The notes: generated by a model from the letters alone, not told the origin. Counted from the stretch's first letter, positions 7,910-17,448 are shown. The stretch: 45,604 nt of DNA from Anoxybacteroides tepidamans (GCF_014201465.1 NZ_JACHEP010000024.1:1-45604), one strand, 5' to 3'. Numbers and translations are program-made.

Positions 7910-10627
7910 TTGAGTGAAGAATTAAATACACTAAACCTTTATACCATAGAAGAAGCCAGTCAAAAGCTAAGTTGCACTGAGAAGCACTTATATAAGCTTG
8001 CATCGGAACAACGTTTAAAATCGTATAGAATTGAACGAAAAACGTTTTTTGATAAAGAAGAAGTCGATAACATTCAGGCATTATTACAGGACACTTACAG
8101 TTATCAAGAAATCGTTGCTATTGTTAGAAATGAATCAAACCACGACAACATAACCCAAACTACCATAAAAAACTATATAGAGAAGCATTTTGGGTTAATC
8201 TTAAACCCTTTAAACGGCAAAGATTTCCGATTGTATAAGAAGGACAAGCCTAAGCTCATTGAACTCATAAATAAAAACTATAAAGAGCCTAGAAGTGAAA
8301 AAGATGTTCTAAAAGAAGTGCTTAAACCATTCATAGTAGAAGTCAATTATATAGAATCTGATGTTATTGATGATTACTATGATTTTCACTTTTTGAAGGA
8401 TTATTCGAAGAGAAATGCTCTTTATCAATTAGGGGATAACAAACGCACATTACAACATATTTTGATGGTCTGTAATGAGCAAGGGGTCAAGTGGTTTACG
8501 AATAGAAGTCTTAATAATGTTTATATTGCCAAGGCAGATTTTGAGAAGTATAAGGCGTATTACGATAAAGTAAAAAATTTTGACCCCGAACAGTATTACA
8601 CAAATACAGAAGTAAAAGAAATGTTCGGAATTATGAATACCGATAGGATTGCCGAATATGCAAATGCGTTTAAAGTGAAAAATAAACTGTACTTCGATAA
8701 AAAGAAAATAGATGAACTGAAATATGTTCAAGAGAACACGATTACAAATTCGGAATTAATGGAGAAATATAATATTTCCAGCAAATCCCTTAAAAATTTG
8801 ATGAAGAAACTTGGGATAAAGTATATTCCTAAAAACACATATCCACTCATAAATGCAATGCTTGTTTATAAGGAAGATGTCCCAAAAATTGAAAATTATT
8901 TAAATGAAATCCATCAATTAGAAAATGCCTCTACTGACTATGATAGATTCCAGTTAGAGACAAAACATATTCAACCTACTGCCAAGATTCCAAAAACGTT
9001 GGACGCATTCGATAAATTTATTATTCAACGCTTTAAGGATAATCAAACTAAATACGTTTATACAAACTTAGTCAATGTCTATAGTGTCATTATTCCTAAG
9101 CTTGAAAAAGAAATTATGAACTATAACACAGAGGAACTTATTGAGTTAATGGAAGCTATACCCCAACTAGTGGCAAAACGTGAATTCTCCTTTTTCCTTC
9201 AATACTGTAAGAAACGCTATTTAACCAAATACAAAGATCGTTTCAAAATAGAAACCAATACTTTAAATGAAAGGTCAGGCTATACCTTTGAGCGATGGTA
9301 TCAATTCGCCCTACTTCTCTTTACACAACACGAAGAGCTGTTGGCTAAATCTATTGATAATCGAATCAATGCAATGGTTTGGCTTTATTGTGCAATGCAT
9401 TATGTTTGTGCGTGGAGAGCGGATGACTTATTAAGAATGCCGTATCCAAACTTAGAAGAAGTTTTAGGAATGAATGAAGAGGAAGTATTGAAGTGTATCA
9501 AATCCAGACAATTTACCTTAGAAATGGCGCAACGTGTAGTCAATAATGTGATGTTTCAAGTAAAAATGTTTCATATTCAACCAAAAAAGAACAAAAAGAA
9601 AAATAAACAGCGATTAAAGTTGGTCGTGAGTGATTCCTATGTGTATACCATTGGAATGCTCATCGCGTTGTGTGAAGCTCATCGCAAGAAAATAGAAAAG
9701 TCATCAAATCGTTGGTTCAATACTTCAACCATTTTAACAAATAGAGTAACGAAACGAGAAACACACATTGCGTTATTTGGGGAAAAGTACAATGAAATCT
9801 TTGGACAAGAAACCTTTTTAAACAATCGTGCGAATAAAACCTATATGAATTTTGCCCAAGTGGAAAGCCAACAACAAAAATGGGGGATGGGATATGATTT
9901 AAGCGCTATCATTCGTGGACATATAAAAGATAAACAAGGTATCGCTAAAACCACGCAAGTTTATTTGGAGCATATAAATAAAAGCAATGATATTGATAAA
10001 ATTACCCAAGCCTTAACAGAGAGAGGAAGTTTTGGTTTTATGTCTCACCTTCTCTTAAAGGTCATTAAGGACGAAGAAGATCATAACCAGTATGCCCTTC
10101 TCGATATGGCGGAGCAAAACAAAGAGATACAAGAGTTGTTCGGTTTAAAACCTATTCATATAGAACTTATGGTCAAGGGTATTAACGAATATCGAAGTCG
10201 AATTTCCGAAGTATTTAGAGAGTTGATCACAAGTCATAAGGGGCAAATGAAAGAAATTTTACAGAAAATCTCAATGGGTGAAACACCTTCTAAAATGGAG
10301 CATTCTCAATGCTTGCTTAAAACCATCGACAGATCTGCTTGTATCTATCCTAGTCGAGACCATTGTATCGGTTGTGAGTATGCGATGAATGAAATGTATT
10401 TTCTGATTGAATTTAATCAACGTTTAACCCAGTTGTTGAATAACATCCGCAACGCCAAATATGAGTTTGATAAACAACGATACACGTATACTTTATTTAA
10501 TGTTTATTTACCAATCTTACAAGAGGCTATAATTTACTTTGGTAAGGAAAGAGTAAGAGCGTTTGTAAAAATTTCAAAACAAGATATAATCGAACTTCAG
10601 AAAAATCATCAATTAAGTATTGGGTGA
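7910..10627 (+). CDS. Large integrase-like protein with repeated helix-turn-helix segments
   Basis: About 905 residues, much longer than any Tn554 recombinase. The N-terminal 400 residues contain several excisionase/MerR-like DNA-binding segments (for example LYTIEEASQKLSCTEKHLYKL, YTNTEVKEMFGI and ITNSELMEKYNISSKSLKNL). The C-terminal half looks like a degenerate tyrosine recombinase: an arginine in CAWRADDLL, and IRGHIKDKQGIAKTTQVYLEH like the LGH...TxxYxH motif, but no clear HxxR box. A cysteine cluster (CIYPSRDHCIGC) near the end resembles that of Tn554 TnpB. TTG 7910 is preferred over GTG 7901 because AGGGGGTG then sits at a workable distance. It probably acts with its two neighbours in target choice. 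Confidence 0.7.
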   Translation: MSEELNTLNLYTIEEASQKLSCTEKHLYKLASEQRLKSYRIERKTFFDKEEVDNIQALLQDTYSYQEIVAIVRNESNHDNITQTTIKNYIEKHFGLILNPLNGKDFRLYKKDKPKLIELINKNYKEPRSEKDVLKEVLKPFIVEVNYIESDVIDDYYDFHFLKDYSKRNALYQLGDNKRTLQHILMVCNEQGVKWFTNRSLNNVYIAKADFEKYKAYYDKVKNFDPEQYYTNTEVKEMFGIMNTDRIAEYANAFKVKNKLYFDKKKIDELKYVQENTITNSELMEKYNISSKSLKNLMKKLGIKYIPKNTYPLINAMLVYKEDVPKIENYLNEIHQLENASTDYDRFQLETKHIQPTAKIPKTLDAFDKFIIQRFKDNQTKYVYTNLVNVYSVIIPKLEKEIMNYNTEELIELMEAIPQLVAKREFSFFLQYCKKRYLTKYKDRFKIETNTLNERSGYTFERWYQFALLLFTQHEELLAKSIDNRINAMVWLYCAMHYVCAWRADDLLRMPYPNLEEVLGMNEEEVLKCIKSRQFTLEMAQRVVNNVMFQVKMFHIQPKKNKKKNKQRLKLVVSDSYVYTIGMLIALCEAHRKKIEKSSNRWFNTSTILTNRVTKRETHIALFGEKYNEIFGQETFLNNRANKTYMNFAQVESQQQKWGMGYDLSAIIRGHIKDKQGIAKTTQVYLEHINKSNDIDKITQALTERGSFGFMSHLLLKVIKDEEDHNQYALLDMAEQNKEIQELFGLKPIHIELMVKGINEYRSRISEVFRELITSHKGQMKEILQKISMGETPSKMEHSQCLLKTIDRSACIYPSRDHCIGCEYAMNEMYFLIEFNQRLTQLLNNIRNAKYEFDKQRYTYTLFNVYLPILQEAIIYFGKERVRAFVKISKQDIIELQKNHQLSIG

Positions 10628-10634
10628 AGGAATA

Positions 10635-12404
10635 ATGTTAGTTGAGCGAAAAGTCAAAGATTCCAATATCTCCATTGTTCAGTTTAAGGACTATTTTTCT
10701 GTCCCTTTGAATGAATTGGAAGAGATATTTAAGGAATTTCAACAAAAACAAATTATTCAAGCCTATTCCTTTGAGGAGAATATTTGGTATTTATATAACG
10801 AAAAGTTGAAAAGAAGAGTCCTTTTTCATTTGGATGAGATAAAATATAACAAAGCTAAAAAGAACAGGGATATCTTTGCTTATGTTGATATTATTAATGC
10901 CTTGAAAGGTTATGTACTTTATAAAATTCAAGTACATCCTATTGAAATTGTTTCAGAAGACCTTAGATTCCTAAAAAAGATCATTGAGGAAACAGACTAC
11001 TTTGCACTGGAAAAGAAAAAAGAGCTAGTTGCCAAGAAATTAAAGAAAGATACCAATTATTTTAAGCATACTCATACTCTTATTGAATTCCTTGAGTATT
11101 TTCCTATAAATGATAATGATGAGTATTTGAACTTGCTTTATCATCAAGCCGAAGCATATTCGAAATATAGAGAAGATCATCAAGGACTCAATCAAAGAGA
11201 AATTGGTAATTTTGAGAGTGTCTTTAAATTGGGGGATGCATTAGATGATTTTTGGGAATGTTGTAGTAAAAGCGAAAAAGAAGAATTTTATCCGATTAAA
11301 CTTTGGTGGGAAATCACTACCACAATTCCCCTTCGTGTGTCTGAGTTAGTCCTAACCCCTTATGATTGTTTGACAAAGGAGAATGGATATTACTACCTAA
11401 CTGTAAGAAGAACCAAGTTAAAAGGAAACACAGCCATTGTGAAACACAGGGTAGATGAAGATTATACTTTACAAAAAGTACGCATTAGTGAAAAGTTGTA
11501 CCGCCTTATCGGAGATTATCGGGATTTAGTGGATGAGTATGATTGGATTCCTAACTTTTTTTCTGAGGGTTATCAGCACGTTGGAAGAAGAAAGTATTTA
11601 TTTTCACAAAGGGCGTACTTTAAGCATTTGCGATTTAAGGGTGTAACAGGCAAGAATTCAAGTATTCCTGAATTCTTTAATGTATTCAACCTTAATTACT
11701 TACTGAAACAATTCTATAAAAGGGTTATCGTTGATTTATTTAAGTATCAGCTAGTTCAAAAGAGGGACCAAGATGTAGATTTACTCCCTTATCAATTGGA
11801 ATATGTCAATTTAATGGATACTCGCCATTTTGCTTTTATCAATATGGTTTTAAATGATTTAGAACCTTTAATTATTAAGCAAATTTCAGGGCATTCTTCC
11901 ATTAAAAGTAGCTATCATTATTACAGTCACATCGATAAATTTGTAAAATGCGCCACCTATAATATGGCGAAAAAAATAGCAAGAAAAAAGCAAGCCGAAA
12001 AGGGCAGCGAGTATGTCATTGATGTAAGAAAATCAAATCAGTGGGATTTAGCTTTTAAGAAAGTTTTCGACCCAAACTATGAAGAAGAATGGAAACAATA
12101 TAGAGAAGTGGAAGGTGGAAAGTGTTCTTCCAAACAGAAAGGATTTGAAGATTGTAAGAAAGTTGATAATGTATGTGAAATATGTGAATTCTATCATCCA
12201 ACTGAGACTGATACGCAAAAGAATATTAAAGCATTAGTGCTTGAAAATCAAAAGAACATTTCAACTGAGGTGCTAGCTTTAAAAGAGCTTGTGAAGCAAT
12301 ATGACAAAGCGCAAAATTTTATGGAAGAGTATGGATTGAAAATAAACAAAATCAAAACCATAGCCACTCAAAACGCACAAATGTTAAGTAGGTATTTTCA
12401 GTAG
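10635..12404 (+). CDS. tnpB: Tyrosine recombinase, TnpB of Tn554 type
   Basis: A 589-residue protein close to the length of Tn554 TnpB (630). The C-terminal half carries IPLRVSELVL (first arginine box), DTRHFAFIN (remnant of the H-x-x-R helix) and SGHSSIKSSYHYYSH, which fits the LGH...Y nucleophile block. A cysteine-rich tail (KCSSKQKGFEDC...VCEIC) may bind zinc and is typical of TnpB. ATG 10635 lies 7 bp after the upstream stop and follows GTGAAGGA. It is part of the recombinase train. Confidence 0.82.
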   Translation: MLVERKVKDSNISIVQFKDYFSVPLNELEEIFKEFQQKQIIQAYSFEENIWYLYNEKLKRRVLFHLDEIKYNKAKKNRDIFAYVDIINALKGYVLYKIQVHPIEIVSEDLRFLKKIIEETDYFALEKKKELVAKKLKKDTNYFKHTHTLIEFLEYFPINDNDEYLNLLYHQAEAYSKYREDHQGLNQREIGNFESVFKLGDALDDFWECCSKSEKEEFYPIKLWWEITTTIPLRVSELVLTPYDCLTKENGYYYLTVRRTKLKGNTAIVKHRVDEDYTLQKVRISEKLYRLIGDYRDLVDEYDWIPNFFSEGYQHVGRRKYLFSQRAYFKHLRFKGVTGKNSSIPEFFNVFNLNYLLKQFYKRVIVDLFKYQLVQKRDQDVDLLPYQLEYVNLMDTRHFAFINMVLNDLEPLIIKQISGHSSIKSSYHYYSHIDKFVKCATYNMAKKIARKKQAEKGSEYVIDVRKSNQWDLAFKKVFDPNYEEEWKQYREVEGGKCSSKQKGFEDCKKVDNVCEICEFYHPTETDTQKNIKALVLENQKNISTEVLALKELVKQYDKAQNFMEEYGLKINKIKTIATQNAQMLSRYFQ

Positions 12405-12413
12405 GTGATATGA

Positions 12414-13106
12414 ATGAGTAAAGAAAAGAAATTTACCACGGAAGAGTTATATGATATTCTTCATAAGTTTTTCCAAGATAACAAGAATAAGAACATAAAA
12501 AAGGTGAGTTTTAGTAACATTGCCCGTTATGCGAAAGAGGAATTGCATATTCAAGGAATTGAATACTATCATTTTTCTCGTAATAAAGAAATCAATAACA
12601 GAATAAAAGAATTTAAAAAGACTTTAAAAGAGGATATCGTCCAATACACAGCGGATAATAGCTATTTCGCCAATCTAAATGTAAAAGAGTTTGTGAAATG
12701 CAATATTAACAACCCTGATAGGCTTATAAAACTTTTAATGAACATACAAGAAATGCATAAAAAACTTTATGATAGAACGGTTAATGCCGAGTTAAAGGTC
12801 AGAGAGTTAGAGAAGAAGCTTGCTGATGTATATTCCCAAAAAGAAGACTACAAGGCTAAATATAAGGAACTTAAAAAGGAATCGGAATTAATGAAACAAG
12901 AAATAAAGGCTTATAAGGAAGTATTGGAAATAAAAGAGGAAGGTCAGTTAATCGAAGCGTTAAACTCAACTGGATTGTATCTAGTCCAAAAAGAAAACGA
13001 AGATACATTAGACAAGAAACATAATGAAAATATTGAACGATTAGATGATACGAATGGTAAGAACTTAGAAAAATTACTAGAACAATTCGAAGATATTTTT
13101 GATTAG
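12414..13106 (+). CDS. tnpC: TnpC-like coiled-coil accessory protein
   Basis: The 230-residue product has a basic N-terminal third (TEELYDILHKFF, SNIARYAKEE) resembling a small DNA-binding module. A long charged coiled coil follows (about 115-175, many E/K heptads) and then an acidic tail. Tn554 TnpC (125 residues) occupies the same position and affects the frequency and orientation of transposition. The assignment rests on position and general character, not on catalytic residues. It has no recombinase motifs and lies 9 bp after tnpB. Confidence 0.65.
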   Translation: MSKEKKFTTEELYDILHKFFQDNKNKNIKKVSFSNIARYAKEELHIQGIEYYHFSRNKEINNRIKEFKKTLKEDIVQYTADNSYFANLNVKEFVKCNINNPDRLIKLLMNIQEMHKKLYDRTVNAELKVRELEKKLADVYSQKEDYKAKYKELKKESELMKQEIKAYKEVLEIKEEGQLIEALNSTGLYLVQKENEDTLDKKHNENIERLDDTNGKNLEKLLEQFEDIFD

Positions 13107-13120
13107 GAAGTGTGATTAGA

Positions 13121-14512
13121 ATGAAGAGAAAAACAGTTTATATATGTAGTAATTGCGGGCATCATCATCCTAAATGGCAAGGACGATGTAATTATTGCCA
13201 AGAGTGGAGTACCCTTGAAGAAACAGAAATAGGGGGAAGTCAGTCAAAACAACCCCTAGTACAAGCAACAAAAAGAAATGTTTCAGTAAAACGGTTAACT
13301 GAAACAGCATCCTCCAAAAGTGATAGAATCATCACTTCTATTAGCGAGTTTAATCGTGTAATGGGTGGGGGAATTGTAAAGGATTCCTTATCAATCATTA
13401 CAGCTGTACCAGGAGCTGGGAAATCAACTTTATTACTCCAAGTATCACAAGATATTGCCTCACAAGGCTTTAAAGTGTTATATGCCAGTGGGGAAGAAAG
13501 TGAAAGTCAGATAAAAAACCGAGCAGAACGAGTTCTACCTAACATTGACTCGAACATTTGGATTTATAGCGATACAAGTATGAACAATGTACTAGGTGCT
13601 ATCGAACAGATTGATCCTGATGTCGTTATTATTGACAGTATTCAAACTTTTGTGTTAGAAGAGTTTCCATCACGACCAGGCAGCCCAACCCAAACAATGG
13701 AGTGTGCTACGGCAATGTTAAAAGTGGCAAAAAACCCTGAACGTCCAAGAGCTGTTATTATGGTTGGACAAATGACTAAAGAGAATGAATTAGCTGGTTT
13801 ACGTGCGCTTGAACATTTAGTAGATACCGTTCTTGTTTTAGATGGCGAGAATGGAGAAGAATTGAAGCAATTATCAGCAACGAAAAATCGCTATGGTAGC
13901 ACAGGGGAGATTGGATTTTTTTCAATGGAAGAGGACGGGCTAAGAGCCATAGATAACCCTTCAGAGTATTTTATGACTCAAAGAAAAGAAGGGGAAATCG
14001 TAAGTGGAAGTGCTTTAACTGTCGTCAAAGAAGGAACACGTCCTATCATTGTAGAGATAGAGAGTTTAGTTTCTCCAACTTTTACACCTTATCCGTCTAG
14101 AATTGGTGAGTGTCTAAAAAGAGACCATTTAAATACCTTGATATCTATTCTTGAACAGAGAGCAGAGTTGCCGCTCTTTAATCAGAATGTGGTAATTAAG
14201 ACAACAGGAGGAATAAAATTAAAAGAGCCATCTTCCAATCTTGCGGTCTTGATGAGCATCGTTTCTTCCTACAAAAATAAAGGCATACCCAATGATACCG
14301 TTTTTGTAGCTGATATTGGTTTGACAGGCGAACTAAAGAAGGTTCCAACCTTAGAAATGAGAATTAAAGAATTAGAGCGTATGGGCTTTAAAAAGGTATT
14401 TGTGGCTCGTAATGCCCTTCGTAATCCGTCGGTATTTAAAAAGATAGAGGTAATCTCTTGTAATACGCTGAATGAAGTGATTAATAAGGTTTTTAATGAT
14501 TCACCTTTCTAA
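13121..14512 (+). CDS. radA: Complete RadA paralogue carried by the element
   Basis: A 463-residue full-length RadA/Sms relative with the zinc finger (CSNC...CNYC), Walker A in a changed form (AVPGAGKST instead of the usual GDPGIGKST), VVIIDSIQT Walker B, the KNRYG motif and a complete Lon-like C-terminal domain (TTGGIKLKEPSSNLAVLMS, ADIGLTGELKKVP). It diverges strongly from the host copy at 5617, so it is not a recent duplicate. It ends the recombinase operon and is followed by a terminator. It most likely supplies RadA activity lost by insertion; a role in transposition itself is also possible. ATG 13121 follows GGAAGTGA. Confidence 0.92.
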   Translation: MKRKTVYICSNCGHHHPKWQGRCNYCQEWSTLEETEIGGSQSKQPLVQATKRNVSVKRLTETASSKSDRIITSISEFNRVMGGGIVKDSLSIITAVPGAGKSTLLLQVSQDIASQGFKVLYASGEESESQIKNRAERVLPNIDSNIWIYSDTSMNNVLGAIEQIDPDVVIIDSIQTFVLEEFPSRPGSPTQTMECATAMLKVAKNPERPRAVIMVGQMTKENELAGLRALEHLVDTVLVLDGENGEELKQLSATKNRYGSTGEIGFFSMEEDGLRAIDNPSEYFMTQRKEGEIVSGSALTVVKEGTRPIIVEIESLVSPTFTPYPSRIGECLKRDHLNTLISILEQRAELPLFNQNVVIKTTGGIKLKEPSSNLAVLMSIVSSYKNKGIPNDTVFVADIGLTGELKKVPTLEMRIKELERMGFKKVFVARNALRNPSVFKKIEVISCNTLNEVINKVFNDSPF

Positions 14513-14568
14513 GACATTTATCGTTTTCTAAACGACAGTTCATTACTTCCGAATCAACATCTTGTGTC

Positions 14569-14618
14569 AAAGTATCAACACCTCCTTTGCGATATAAAGA
14601 GGTGCTTGATACTTTTTT
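14569..14618 (+). terminator. Terminator of the recombinase-radA operon
   Basis: AAGTATCAACACCTC pairs with GAGGTGCTTGATACTT, with one bulge, across a loop of about 14 bases. A run of six T follows. Confidence 0.88.
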
Positions 14619-14751
14619 ATTTGTTTCAGGCTTATTTAAATCATTATATTTTTTGGTTTATGCTTGCGCTATAAATAGGTATATGGTAAAGTATAAATAT
14701 ATTTACACAAAATAAATTTAATGACAAATATATTTTTGAAGGAGGGATGTA

Positions 14752-15459
14752 ATGGATATCAAATCATTGCAAGAACAAAATAAGTTAGAAGAGGATTACC
14801 AACTAATTAATCATTTCATCAAGCAAATGGGTTGGTCTGATATTGTTTTTGCTTATTTATATTCCAATACGAAAAGTGGAAAAGTGATTGCTTACAAAAA
14901 CTACTTTGAAAGGAAATCATCTATTCTACTAGATAGCCTTAACAATGATAGCTTAATCAATGAAATGAATGTCTTTTTTAAGAATATGAGGTGGAACGAT
15001 AAAGAAAAATTACACTTTTTATACAACTGTCATCAATGTCCTAGAATGTTTCTATCAATGAGCAATAAAACCATAGCCATCATCAATGTAAAGGTCTTAA
15101 TTGCTCTTAAAAAAATAGTTTTAGAAAATGATTTTTTCTCCCTCAATACGAAGACAGACTTTCTTGATGCACAGTATTATTTTTATCGTATTTTTTTGTT
15201 TGAAACAAAAGCTTTGCTGGATTTATACTCCGAAAAAAACTTGACTTACTTATCATCCGTGCCTGCTACAGACTATCTTCAAATTGCACCGCAGACCCTA
15301 CATACTTTCTTAAAATTTGACCTCAAAGAAAGAGCATCGTTAGTGTTTGAGTATTTTTTTATTCTTTATAGTCATATCTATCATTCAGATAGCCAACTTT
15401 CTATCAATAGACTTCGATTAATGGAATCACTTGCAAATAACTTTAAAAAAATTACCTAA
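14752..15459 (+). CDS. Unknown 235-residue protein
   Basis: Not recognised. The product is cytosolic-looking, with alternating hydrophobic and charged helices and no signal peptide or transmembrane segment. A CHQCPRMFLS patch near residue 90 contains a CxxC pair. GAAGGAGGGATGTA before the ATG is a strong ribosome binding site, and base use fits the element. It lies alone after the radA terminator and upstream of the Sda-like gene in the same direction, so the two may share a transcript. Confidence 0.7.
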   Translation: MDIKSLQEQNKLEEDYQLINHFIKQMGWSDIVFAYLYSNTKSGKVIAYKNYFERKSSILLDSLNNDSLINEMNVFFKNMRWNDKEKLHFLYNCHQCPRMFLSMSNKTIAIINVKVLIALKKIVLENDFFSLNTKTDFLDAQYYFYRIFLFETKALLDLYSEKNLTYLSSVPATDYLQIAPQTLHTFLKFDLKERASLVFEYFFILYSHIYHSDSQLSINRLRLMESLANNFKKIT

Positions 15460-15487
15460 TATATAATGGATTAAGGAGAGAGAACTG

Positions 15488-15613
15488 ATGCATTATATAA
15501 ACGATAAATTATTAATAGAAAGTTATAAAACGGCTGTAAAGTTAAAATTAAACAAAGGCTTTATTCAGATATTACTTTCTGAAATAAAAAGAAGGAAACT
15601 TAAGGTTTCTTGA
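15488..15613 (+). CDS. sda: Sda-like sporulation checkpoint inhibitor
   Basis: A 41-residue protein reading MHYINDKLLIESYKTAV at the start and LLSEIKRRKLKVS at the end. It matches the Sda layout: the D-x-LLIESY first helix, a short turn, then FI-x2-L-x2-EIKRR-x-L in the second helix. Sda binds the histidine kinase KinA and blocks the phosphorelay to Spo0A after replication trouble. AAGGAGAG sits 7-10 bases before ATG 15488. The last codons overlap the convergent XRE gene by 14 bp. Similarity was judged from memory of the family, not by search. Confidence 0.78.
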   Translation: MHYINDKLLIESYKTAVKLKLNKGFIQILLSEIKRRKLKVS

Positions 15614-15953
15614 GATTCCTCATTTCGTTTCCAAGTGATTTAAGTAGCTGTAAATCACGCTTATCTAGTTCTATGCATATTTCAATAAGTTCTATAATAA
15701 ACTCCTTATTGATTGAGGAGTTTATTTTTGTTTGAATGGAATCGTTAGTAGGAAAAATATCTCCTAGTGAAATATGTAGCGCATTACATATCGATTCTAG
15801 CTTCCTAATGCTTACATTGACTTCGCCACGTTCAATTTGCGCTAGATATGTTTTCGTCAAATTACTTTGATTAGATAATTCCTCCAATGTTAGCTCTTTT
15901 TTGTTTCGGAAAAATCTAATTTGGTTTCCTATGTATTTTAATGTATCACTCAC
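15600..15953 (-). CDS. XRE-family transcriptional regulator
   Basis: A 117-residue protein with an N-terminal Cro/CI helix-turn-helix: GNQIRFFRNKKELTLEELSNQ, SNLTKTYLAQIERGEVNVSI, then LESICNALHISLGDIF. The C-terminal 50 residues are helical and probably mediate dimer formation. GTG 15953 is chosen because AGGTGGATAAC precedes it; a TTG at 15977 is in frame but has no site. The gene converges on the Sda-like gene and may repress an element promoter, perhaps its own or that of the small gene at 16159. Confidence 0.85.
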   Translation of the reverse strand: MSDTLKYIGNQIRFFRNKKELTLEELSNQSNLTKTYLAQIERGEVNVSIRKLESICNALHISLGDIFPTNDSIQTKINSSINKEFIIELIEICIELDKRDLQLLKSLGNEMRNLKKP

Positions 15954-16158
15954 GTTATCCACCTGTCTTTTCCACAATTTCCCTATATGAATTCATACAA
16001 AAATAAATCATTTACTTTTTATATTATAGAAATTCATACCTATTGTATATGAGGATTTAAATTAAGCGAATACAGATCGAATTTGAATGCGACATATTGA
16101 CCAATGCTATTATCAACATCACCAGAGAAAAATATCAGATAACCGAGAGGAAAACAAA

Positions 16159-16323
16159 TTGACCGTAAAGTTTGAAAAGAAAGCTATAAAGGATAAAGAA
16201 GATTACATATTTTCGATTGTCTTTCAGGAACAAGACAAAAAATCTACCTACTCAATGGTGTTTAAAGACGGGAACTATGTGATTTTGGAGTATCACAATA
16301 TTCCAGGTATAACCGAAGAATAA
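16159..16323 (+). CDS. Small unknown protein, 54 residues
   Basis: Not recognised. From the TTG at 16159 the frame encodes LTVKFEKKAIKDKEDYIFSI and continues with alternating strands to GITEE, like a small all-beta protein. GAGAGGAAAACAAA gives a fair ribosome binding site for this TTG. The frame is open upstream to an ATG at 16087, but that ATG has no site and the extra part is His/Gln-rich and unlike a conserved start. It is followed at once by a GC-rich hairpin. Confidence 0.55.
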   Translation: MTVKFEKKAIKDKEDYIFSIVFQEQDKKSTYSMVFKDGNYVILEYHNIPGITEE

Positions 16324-16328
16324 TGATA

Positions 16329-16353
16329 AACCCACGCTTTTGAGGCGTGGGTT
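16329..16353. terminator. Hairpin between convergent genes
   Basis: AACCCACGC pairs with GCGTGGGTT across a 7-base loop. It stands between the small + strand gene and the copD stop on the - strand. It has no long T run on either side, so it may be a weak bidirectional terminator. Confidence 0.6.
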
Positions 16354-16359
16354 CGTTAC

Positions 16360-17448
16360 TTATAATATGCTTTTCATAATTGCGACATAAGATACGACTA
16401 CGAATAAAAGTCCACAAACCGTTACTACTACGCTGTTTGCTTTTTTACGGAATAATATAACCATACCCAATAAGAAGATTATAGCTGCAATCATTAATGC
16501 GACACTTGTGGCATTTATTCCAACAGCAATGGACGTATTGAGTTCAACGTTTCCTTGATAAAAGGATTCAAATAACCAGGACGGTTTCTCAAATTTTATA
16601 ATGGCTGCAATATTTTCAGGAGTGCTTTGTTGTCCCATTACTGCCATTGCTGTAAAAACAAGCAAAGCAACCATACTTTCAGCCCTTGCCCACGGAATCG
16701 GATTAAAATTTGGATTTATTTTTAACGTTCTTCTCACCAATACACCATTTATAAATGCAAAAGTCAGTAGCGGAATAATAAGCAGATGTTTAATAAGCAG
16801 GGCTTGTCCGTACGGAACTATCCAAGAATTCACATAATCAGGCACTAAGAGATTCATTAAGAAGAAGCCAGCGCTGATGGATGCGACTACACATATAAAA
16901 GCAATCGGACTAAACCATTTCAAGAATTTCAGCCAATTATCTCTGTTTTTTGAAAACCACCCAACAACAATCAATATCCCAATCCAGACGGTTACAGATA
17001 GAAAATGGATCGCGTGAGGGATAAAGCCTTTTAATCCATAGCTTGCCATACAATGACTTGCCCAACCAAAAGCCAATATTAAAGTAAAAGTCAAAAAGGC
17101 TCCCATATATTCAAAGATTGGGTCATTCGCTATTTTATTCAAAATGCGCAAAAGCAATAAAATAAGACATAAAAACCAAGTAACTAACCAAGCGTGTCCA
17201 ATATTGAAATCCATTAATATGCCTTTAAAAATGGTCCAAAAACCCTCATTATACTCTTTTGCAAAGGTGAGTGTAACCGTTAATACTGGCGAAAATGATA
17301 ATAAAGCTATTCCAATAATACAAAGATTGATTAACCAATTAGGAACAGCAACCATTGGACGTTTATCGGCTGGAACAAACGCTAGTAGTTGATTTCCAAC
17401 CACAATACAAAAGCAAACATACAGTAAAAGTTCAGATAGATAAATCAT
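16360..17448 (-). CDS. copD: CopD-family copper resistance membrane protein
   Basis: A 362-residue integral membrane protein with about nine hydrophobic segments and the CopD domain. Histidines and methionines sit at membrane edges (FGWASHCMASYG, FIPHAIHFLSVTVW, LLIKHLLIIPLL). CopD is thought to carry copper across the membrane, taking it from CopC. The start codon overlaps the copC stop as ATGA, so the two are translationally coupled. In B. subtilis YcnJ the two domains are fused; here they are separate genes. Transcription runs from the operator at 18023. Confidence 0.87.
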   Translation of the reverse strand: MIYLSELLLYVCFCIVVGNQLLAFVPADKRPMVAVPNWLINLCIIGIALLSFSPVLTVTLTFAKEYNEGFWTIFKGILMDFNIGHAWLVTWFLCLILLLLRILNKIANDPIFEYMGAFLTFTLILAFGWASHCMASYGLKGFIPHAIHFLSVTVWIGILIVVGWFSKNRDNWLKFLKWFSPIAFICVVASISAGFFLMNLLVPDYVNSWIVPYGQALLIKHLLIIPLLTFAFINGVLVRRTLKINPNFNPIPWARAESMVALLVFTAMAVMGQQSTPENIAAIIKFEKPSWLFESFYQGNVELNTSIAVGINATSVALMIAAIIFLLGMVILFRKKANSVVVTVCGLLFVVVSYVAIMKSIL

